Part shown: one piece after another, positions 50,501-64,000 of the stretch | Layout: each line of letters starts with the position of its first letter | Position numbering within the stretch: position 1 is the stretch's first letter | Source of the DNA: Toxotes chatareus | Lineage: Eukaryota > Chordata > Actinopteri > Toxotidae | Direction of reading: 5' to 3' | NCBI GenBank assembly: GCA_016801885.1 | Contig: CM028889.1 | Span: forward strand, 12,463,001 to 12,527,000 | DNA length: 64,000 bases | Position numbers and translations under genes: made by a program | Notes under the pieces: model-generated | Told to the model about the DNA's origin: nothing | The model's input: the letters and a program-made list of their open reading frames with translations, nothing else | Databases searched by the model: none

Positions 50501-52781
50501 TGGTTTGTTTTGTTTTTCCCCCAGGAACTGCCAAATCCTCACCATGATGCTGCGGGAACTTAACTTTCCAACAATCTCCCTGCACTCCATGATGAAACAG
50601 GTGAAACATGTGCAGCTCACAAAGTTATTTTCAGAGCTCTAAACAAAAAAAAAAAGCATCCACAAGTAAATTTCAGTAATGAAGGCCTGCTGGAGGATGT
50701 TTTGTTTAGGGTTATGAGGGAGACATCACCCTGCTGGAGGAATGACAACTGAAGGAGACCGAGTCTGTTATTAACTGGTCGGTTAACTTCGCACATACAA
50801 ATAATGTGACTTTGTTTTGAGAAAGGTGATAACAGAGATTTCCTCCAACACGGTGACATGTCCTTCATTGCTGCTTGTCAGATCTTCTCGCCAAGCTCAT
50901 GCTGGATGTGGAAATCGTGTTCGTCCAATTAAAGGGACTAAGACAGAAACGTGAAGTGAGCAGAAAGCCCTGGCAATAATACAGAAACAGCTAGTGTAAG
51001 GGATTAAAGCAGATTAAACCAGATGAATGGGGCTGCAGAATAAACGACAGCTCTTTATCTTCTCCAGCGACAACGATTTGCAAACCTCGCCAAGTTCAAG
51101 GCCAGCGTCTACAAAATCCTGATTGCGACAGATGTAGCTGCCAGGTAAGAGCTAAGCTGCTGCATTTCAAACCCATTTAGTAGTTGATTTAGTCTCTAAC
51201 AAAATAATGTCCATTCTTATTAAAGTACCCTGAGAGCATTTATAGAGGCAGCTGTAGACTGAGTTTGACATCCTTTCTGTTATCTCTGACCCTCAGGGGT
51301 TTGGATATTCCAACTGTCCAGGTCATCATTAACCACAACACCCCCGGCCTTCCCAAGATCTACATCCACAGAGTCGGACGAACAGCAAGAGCAGGTACAG
51401 TAAACTTTACTCTTTAATTTCTACATTACACGTCAAAAACGAATGCAGCTCATACGTGACCAAGTTTTCCTCCTGTGCAGGGAGAAACGGCGTGTCCATC
51501 ACACTGGTGACACAGTACGACATCCACCTGGTCCACTCCATCGAAGAACAGATTCGTAAGCGGTTCACAGGATTGACTTCCACAGTATTAAGATGGTTGA
51601 TATATTGCAATTACATGGCCTCTGCCATCTACCAGGCTCGTGAAAAATCCCTTGTCTCAGGTGGCTTCACAAACACTAGTTTCTGCCCAGGTCCAGGTGT
51701 GTGTGGTCTGGTTTAATTACATATCATGGTCTCTTGTGTTTGGACAGAGACAAAGCTGAAGGAATATCCTGTGGAGGAGAAAGAAGTCCTGAAGATCCTT
51801 ACACAGGTCAACGTGACCAGACGGGAGTGTGAAATAGTATGGATGCCCCTTCTCTTCATATTCTCTCATCATCTCACTTCTTGCTGAATGTTTCCAGCGT
51901 TCCGGACTAAAAATTTAAACCACTACTTTAAAAGCTTTTCCCCTTGTTTTCTTAATGACTCTTAAAAAAACTATACTCCAGTCATGGCTATTTATACTTC
52001 TCAAACTGTAATCTTGCCTCCTGATGGATGTAAGGTTTTGATGGTAACCTCCTCTCTGTCTTGCAGAAACTCGAGTCAGCAGACTTTGACGAGAAAAAGG
52101 AAATCAACAAGAGGAAGCAGCTGATCTTGGAGGGGAAGGCAAGTTCATTTCTGTTAATGAACAACTAAAACATTGGTCTGTTTTTGGCACATTTTAGCAA
52201 AGTAAATGTGTGTACGCTAAAAAGATGAAGCAAGTTCAGGTTATTTTACAGGTCCCATAGGTCCCTGTGATTTTCTAGAGAGGAACTATCATGTAAAGAA
52301 CAATAACATTTGGTCTTAATTGTAGGGAAACTGGAGATTGGGTTACCTAAAGAGTCTTATCGGTGCACTACAAGGCTGTTATCTACACATTCAGTTCAAG
52401 AAACGCACAAAATTAAAGTTTCTAATGCTAAAATAATAATATATTTAACATATATAATCTGCACCTTTGTCCAGCATAGCAAAATTTATCTCAAACAAAC
52501 TACAGTGGTACAAGAACTTCTGATTTTAGATGATGCCTGTCCAGCCGTGCATTAAGAAACTGGTTTAACAAAATGCTTAAAATGTCCTGTGGCTGATTTG
52601 GGATCAGGATCCAGACCTGGAGGCGAAGAGGAAAGCTGAGCTGGAGAAGATCAGGAGCCAGAAGAAAAAGTTCAAACAGAAAATCCAGGAGAACATTCAG
52701 AGACAGAAACGTGGACAGCTGAAAAAGAAACTGATGAAGAGGAAACAGATGAAAAAGAAAAAAGCGCAGGCAACAGCGTGA
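47437..52781 (+). CDS. ddx49: DEAD-box RNA helicase DDX49, whole coding span (13 exons)
   Basis: DDX49 is an ATP-dependent RNA helicase of the nucleolus. It is related to yeast Dbp8, which acts in 18S rRNA maturation. The exons join in phase to 478 residues (human 483, from memory). Motifs in order: Q motif with PTPVQ near 30; Walker A AKTGSGKT at 46-53; PTREL near 78-82; TPGR at 127-130; DEAD at 152-155; SAT at 186-188; ATDVAARGLD at 304-313; HRVGRTAR at 334-341. The tail is a lysine-rich coiled region and may be a nucleolar signal. All catalytic motifs are intact. The last intron begins with GC. The start MGDFSSLGLSDWL aligns with the mammalian start MAGFAELGLSSWL. Confidence 0.97.
47850..47973 (+). 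CDS. ddx49: ddx49 coding exon 2 (Walker A)
   Basis: The exon encodes GRDCMGCAKTGSGKTAAF through LSEDPYGIYCLVLTPTR. It carries motif I (GSGKT) and the start of motif Ia. Acceptor CACACAG, donor GTCAGT. Confidence 0.97.
48199..48284 (+). CDS. ddx49: ddx49 coding exon 3
   Basis: The exon encodes ELAYQIAEQFRVLGKPLGLR and DCIIVGGM, completing motif Ia. Acceptor GTGCAG, donor GTAAGT. Confidence 0.97.
48463..48584 (+). CDS. ddx49: ddx49 coding exon 4 (TPGR)
   Basis: The exon encodes DMVSQALELSNKPHVVVATP, then GRLADHVRSSNTFSMSKIKF and L. It carries motif Ib. Acceptor CTTACAG, donor GTAAGT. Confidence 0.97.
48824..49011 (+). CDS. ddx49: ddx49 coding exon 5 (DEAD box, SAT)
   Basis: The exon encodes ILDEADRLLEQGCTDFTKDL through QTLLFSATLTDTLQEL to PFFWECTS. 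It carries the catalytic DEAD box and motif III. Acceptor GGTGTCAG, donor GTGAGT. Confidence 0.97.
49012..50079 (+). other. ddx49: ddx49 intron 5
   Basis: A 1.07-kb GT-AG intron, the longest in ddx49. No repeat or RNA gene was recognised. A short GA tract occurs at 49980-49991. Confidence 0.85.
50080..50220 (+). CDS. ddx49: ddx49 coding exon 6
   Basis: The exon encodes TRTVEELDQRYILTPEKVKD through HDDWSIIIFTNTC and starts the second RecA-like domain. Acceptor GCTAACAG, donor GTAAGA. Phase is kept on both sides. Confidence 0.96.
50525..50600 (+). CDS. ddx49: ddx49 coding exon 7
   Basis: The exon encodes NCQILTMMLRELNFPTISLH and SMMKQ after completion of a Lys codon. Acceptor TTCCCCCAG, donor GTGAAA. 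Confidence 0.96.
51068..51144 (+). CDS. ddx49: ddx49 coding exon 8 (motif V)
   Basis: The exon encodes RQRFANLAKFKASVYKILIA and TDVAA, with motif V. Acceptor TTCTCCAG, donor GTAAGA. Confidence 0.96.
51297..51394 (+). CDS. ddx49: ddx49 coding exon 9 (motif VI)
   Basis: The exon encodes GLDIPTVQVIINHNTPGLPK and IYIHRVGRTARA, with the arginine-finger motif VI. Acceptor ACCCTCAG, donor GTACAG. Confidence 0.97.
51481..51555 (+). CDS. ddx49: ddx49 coding exon 10
   Basis: The exon encodes RNGVSITLVTQYDIHLVHSI and EEQI. Acceptor CTGTGCAG, donor ATTC|GTAAGC. Confidence 0.95.
51748..51836 (+). CDS. ddx49: ddx49 coding exon 11
   Basis: The exon encodes TKLKEYPVEEKEVLKILTQV and NVTRRECEI after a split Gln codon. 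Acceptor TTGGACAG, donor GTATGG. Confidence 0.94.
52067..52138 (+). CDS. ddx49: ddx49 coding exon 12 (GC donor)
   Basis: The 24 codons read KLESADFDEKKEINKRKQLI and LEGK, in phase 0. The donor is AAG|GCAAGT, a near-perfect GC-type site. The join to DPDLEAKRKAEL matches the mammalian protein exactly. Confidence 0.95.
52608..52781 (+). CDS. ddx49: ddx49 last coding exon (basic tail, stop)
   Basis: The exon encodes DPDLEAKRKAELEKIRSQKK and continues to a Lys/Arg-rich end, MKRKQMKKKKAQATA, with a TGA stop at 52779-52781. The final part has diverged from mammals but keeps its basic charge. Confidence 0.95.
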   Translation, partial: DPDLEAKRKAELEKIRSQKKKFKQKIQENIQRQKRGQLKKKLMKRKQMKKKKAQATA

Positions 52782-52854
52782 AAACTGCTCATACTCGTGT
52801 ATATACTAGTTTGATTACTGTGCAATATGTGTAATATTTTCATATTTGTCCGCA

Positions 52855-52860
52855 AATAAA
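52855..52860 (+). terminator. ddx49: ddx49 poly(A) signal
   Basis: AATAAA lies 74 bases after the stop codon, implying a very short 3' UTR. Confidence 0.75.
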
Positions 52861-55698
52861 TTTCATACCATAAAAAGAACTGCTCAAGTTGACAGCCTTT
52901 ATTGATTCAGTTTAACAAGGGAATCAACATGTGATGAAACTTCACTGCAAATAAGATTGTTTGAAATACGTATTTACATCACACTGAGATCTCTAGTCCA
53001 TTAATTTAATCTCTGCCTGCTGATGTAGAGAATCAAGGGTTTGGATGCAAATGTTTAACAGCTAATCTACAACTGAAACACGTCTTCAATGATCACTGCA
53101 CATGTGGCAATTAATTGTGGCTCAGTAGATGGAAAAACATCAAAGCGACAACATTACGGCAGCAGGTTTTTTAAAGCTATAACATGTCAGAGGAGTTCAG
53201 TGGAACGGGTTGGTATGTGTAGTTCACCGCACAAATGAAAGATTTACATGTCAGCAAAACAGAACTATCTCTAAGTCAAACATGGTGACGTCTACTCGCA
53301 CGTCTGCTGAAATGAGAAACAGCGGTGGAGTACATTCTTACTGTGTTCAGAAAGCATCTTTCCTGGAAGAGTTACAAAACTACAATTCCTTGGACAAATT
53401 GAGGAGAAGATACAAAACTCTAATGAAAGGAAATGGCGGACGCCTCATTCCTGTTGTCAGCAAGTTGCTACAAAAAAACACAAAACAGATTTGAGTAAAG
53501 CTGCACAGAATGGCTACAGAATGACGCACAAAGCTGCAAATCATCTGACAAAAGCAAAGTTTGGATCAACTCAGGGTTCTGGTTCACAGTTCTCCAGGAA
53601 GGGGGATTAGGAGCTGAATAAATCTTGAGAGGAACTCTACAAAGAATACATAATAAGGGCAAAACAGCTTTATACAAATCAAAAGTCCACGTAAGAAATT
53701 TTACCAGCCTCCATTTGTTTTACTCCACAGAGAAGGAAGGTGGCTTTTTTCATCAGCCCATCCTTTACACAACCTAGCTGCAAAACTCACTGACCTCATC
53801 ATTACCTGGCCTGATTTTTATAAAAAACAAAATAAAACAATCCTTTTTCTGTGGGTTTCTTGAGCCCTCTGGTGTCCAGAAGGTTTTTATATGCTGGTAG
53901 TTTGATTTCAACTACATTCATGCTTATTCTGCAGCTGTTTATCTGAAGGTTATTGGTTCTAGGCACTGATTCAGGTTTCTCATTCACTTTCCATGTATCT
54001 CCTTGCCATCATCTTATCAGTACTGATGGCATTTCCACTGTGGTGTAACTGGGATAAAGTGGCATTTTAATCCACACAAAGCATTATTTCAGATTACAAA
54101 GATTTTGAAATTACAGGTGTATTTAAGAGTTTGGGACAGATTTCCTTCATAGTCAGAATTTTTCCAACCTGTGATTATCAGATTTTGGTCACTGCTCAGA
54201 TATGGCTCTGTGTGGCAGGGTAATACGGCCATCAGCATGGCTATACAGTCAGGGAACATTCACAATATCAAAATGCTCTGTGTGAAATGACAGAGAGTCA
54301 AATCTGTGGCTGAAAAGTCCTCAAGCCACATGTATGTATCCCTCTAACATTTTAACCCTTGTAATGACTTGAACTTGTTTTCCAGATGTGGAAACTCTCA
54401 AATCCTTCTCTTCCTCAGCCACCTTCCTTTTCTACTCCTTACCTGGTGGTGGATTGATTGCCACAATCGCCTGTAAGCCTCGACAGCTATGATCCTCCTT
54501 TCCCCCTCTTGTTTGGTTTCTTTCACCTCAAGCAGGGATTTGTGTGATGAGTGTGGACAGTCCACAATCCCCTGAGGAATCGCTCGATGCAAAGCATTCA
54601 AGCATTTGCCAATCTAAGCATACACAGAGTGTTTAAAAAAAAAAAAAAAAGACATCTGGTCATGAAGCACAGCCGGTCATCAACAACCCCTGCTTTCAAA
54701 AGATTAAAATAAGGAAAAGCCTTTGCTGAAACTTCAAATGACAGTGAGTTTGAGATTCAATGCTGGTCATGTTTGATAGTTTCAATGACTTTTTTGCAAT
54801 TTTGTGCTCTGTGATAAGAAAGGTACTTCAGAGAAGAAAAATTGTCCCACGATGATCACGATATCGGTGGGATTCGCGCCTCATGCCTTGAAAAAACAGT
54901 CTGAAATCCCTGTGCCACTCCACCACTGACGTGTGGTCGAAACCAGCCCATTAAAAGACCTTGTGAATGAGCCAGTGGTTCTCAAGGCAAATGAAAGGTA
55001 TTTCAATTCAAGGCTCTTTAATATCAGACTCAAGCACAGAAACCGTGTTTGTATTTCCTCTCTGGGAGGGTGTGTCGACTGCTGCTTCTTTCAGAGGCTG
55101 CTGAGGTTTTTGGGCCCAGTAAATGATTGTTGGTGCCGCTCTCCTCCCATGATAAACCTAATTCAAAAAAGCCCGGGACGTCATACAGGTTGAACAACCA
55201 ATAGCATGGGGATTCTGTGTTGCCTGTGTTTGAAGGCTTTCTGCAACCATGTCCGTCCAGGTTTGGAGAACTAGTTCTTTAAATTCAGCTGGAAGGCTTC
55301 GATCCTCCTCTTAAGTTGAGTGTAAAAACTTCAGGAGCTCTCCATGCTTTCCCGTGGGCGGTGAGGTGAAGTGGGTTGGGTGGATTATTTTGTTGGGAGT
55401 TGAGCCTCATTTGGATTCCCACGAGAGACCGCTCAGATCTCTCCTGTTTCCCTCGGCAGCTCGACCACACGCCGCCATCGTCTTGACTTCCCTCCTTCAC
55501 TTTGCACGGGCATCGGTCCCTGCCTCTCGCTTGTTCACTCGGCCTCTCTTGCCATCTCCCTGCCCATCTGTTCGTGCCCTCTTCTTCTTCTACCCTTTCA
55601 TTTCTCTCGCTGGTCATTGGTTTGGTTTCGCTATCCCGTCGCTTTCACTCGGTGGTGCTTCGGTTGTAGCAGAGGAAAACAGGTATCCATTTTATGTT
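52861..55698. other. convergent spacer between ddx49 and upf1
   Basis: No exon was recognised. It includes an A17 run at 54634-54650, the 94-codon plus-strand ORF at 53210-53494 without protein-like features, and a GC-richer patch at 55300-55680 with ORFs on both strands. The patch may belong to a long upf1 3' UTR. Minus-strand AATAAA motifs occur at 55699-55704 and 52898-52903. Confidence 0.5.
54634..54650. repeat. poly(A) homopolymer
   Basis: A run of 17 A residues. No retroposed sequence was recognised in front of it. Confidence 0.9.
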
Positions 55699-56208
55699 TT
55701 TATTATTTCCCAGATTAAAAAGCTGATGAACTAAGCTCAGCTCAAGCCTAGCTCCCTTCTTCAAGCATCCTGCAAGACACAAAGCAGGGTCAATTAGTTT
55801 TTCTCCAAAGCTTGTGAAGAGAATTTAAACGTTAAAACAGCTGGAAGAGGTCTTCCTAATGTTTTTAGCCTCCTGGAAGGTAAAAAAAAAACACTCATTA
55901 CAGCCAAATAACATTTTCAAATATCCCATAGCTTCTGATTCATGGACGACAGGAATAAATGTCACAAATGTGATACTCTGAGCATCACTGAGGTGTTCTT
56001 TGAGTTAACTTATCAAAACAATATGAAGCATATGATCAGAACCTTTAAATCTGCCAAAACCGCTGAAGATACACCTGGAGCCTGTGGCACAACGTCAGTC
56101 AAAAGAAAGAGACATGATAACTTCACACTGAAAGCTTCAGTGTGAAGTTCTTATGAAGAAAGCAATATGCTACACTGCAGCTAAAGACACCATTTATGTG
56201 CTTACACT
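55699..56208 (-). other. upf1: upf1 3' UTR (minimum extent)
   Basis: Sequence from the upf1 stop codon to the first minus-strand AATAAA (complement of TTTATT at 55699-55704). Mammalian UPF1 mRNA has a longer 3' UTR than this 0.5 kb, so a more distal site is possible. Confidence 0.45.

Positions 56209-64000
<7,792 letters not shown>

Noticed and set aside
53210..53494. 94-codon plus-strand ORF between ddx49 and upf1
   Set aside because: No splice sites, domain or homology that I recognise, and it starts and ends within AT-rich spacer.
55285..55734. Overlapping ORFs of 110 and 126 codons on opposite strands
   Set aside because: Neither resembles a known protein. The patch is GC-richer and both frames stay open by composition. 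More likely upf1 3' UTR.

Overview
The window is nuclear DNA from a teleost fish, probably a percomorph. It holds three conserved protein-coding genes with vertebrate-type split structure: short GC-richer exons, AT-rich introns, GT-AG splice sites, and many CA/GT microsatellites. The predicted proteins are very close to human HOMER3, DDX49 and UPF1, which lie near each other on human 19p13.11. Several interspersed repeats belong to types I know from fish genomes. I see no operon, CRISPR array, rRNA or intact tRNA gene.

Layout. (1) 1-4217 is non-coding: the homer3 3' UTR and sequence beyond it. (2) 4218-43407, minus strand: homer3, a postsynaptic scaffold with an N-terminal EVH1 domain and a C-terminal coiled coil. 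It has nine core coding exons, one likely 15-nt microexon and one possible 9-nt microexon. Intron 1 is about 16 kb and contains remnants of Tc1-, hAT- and LINE-type elements. (3) 43408-47436 is the divergent spacer between homer3 and ddx49, with GC-richer promoter-like sequence at both ends. (4) 47437-52781, plus strand: ddx49, a complete DEAD-box RNA helicase in 13 coding exons (478 residues). (5) 52782-56208 is the convergent spacer, with the ddx49 poly(A) signal and the presumed long upf1 3' UTR. (6) 56209-64000, minus strand: the C-terminal three quarters of upf1 (18 coding exons, about 831 residues), running off the right edge. Its N-terminal zinc-rich domain is outside the window.

The genes act in different processes: synaptic scaffolding, ribosome biogenesis and nonsense-mediated decay. 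Nothing suggests a joint pathway. I rebuilt the exons by reading each strand, checking phase across every junction and comparing with the mammalian proteins from memory. All core junctions keep frame.

I found no clearly new biological system. The best leads are: an in-frame extension of one upf1 exon that would end Trp-Phe-Arg before Asp-Met-Arg-Leu, resembling the mammalian long-loop UPF1 isoform; the homer3 microexons; two GC-AG introns; an unassigned exon-like ORF at 29421-29562; and a paired perfect hairpin at 6116-6216.
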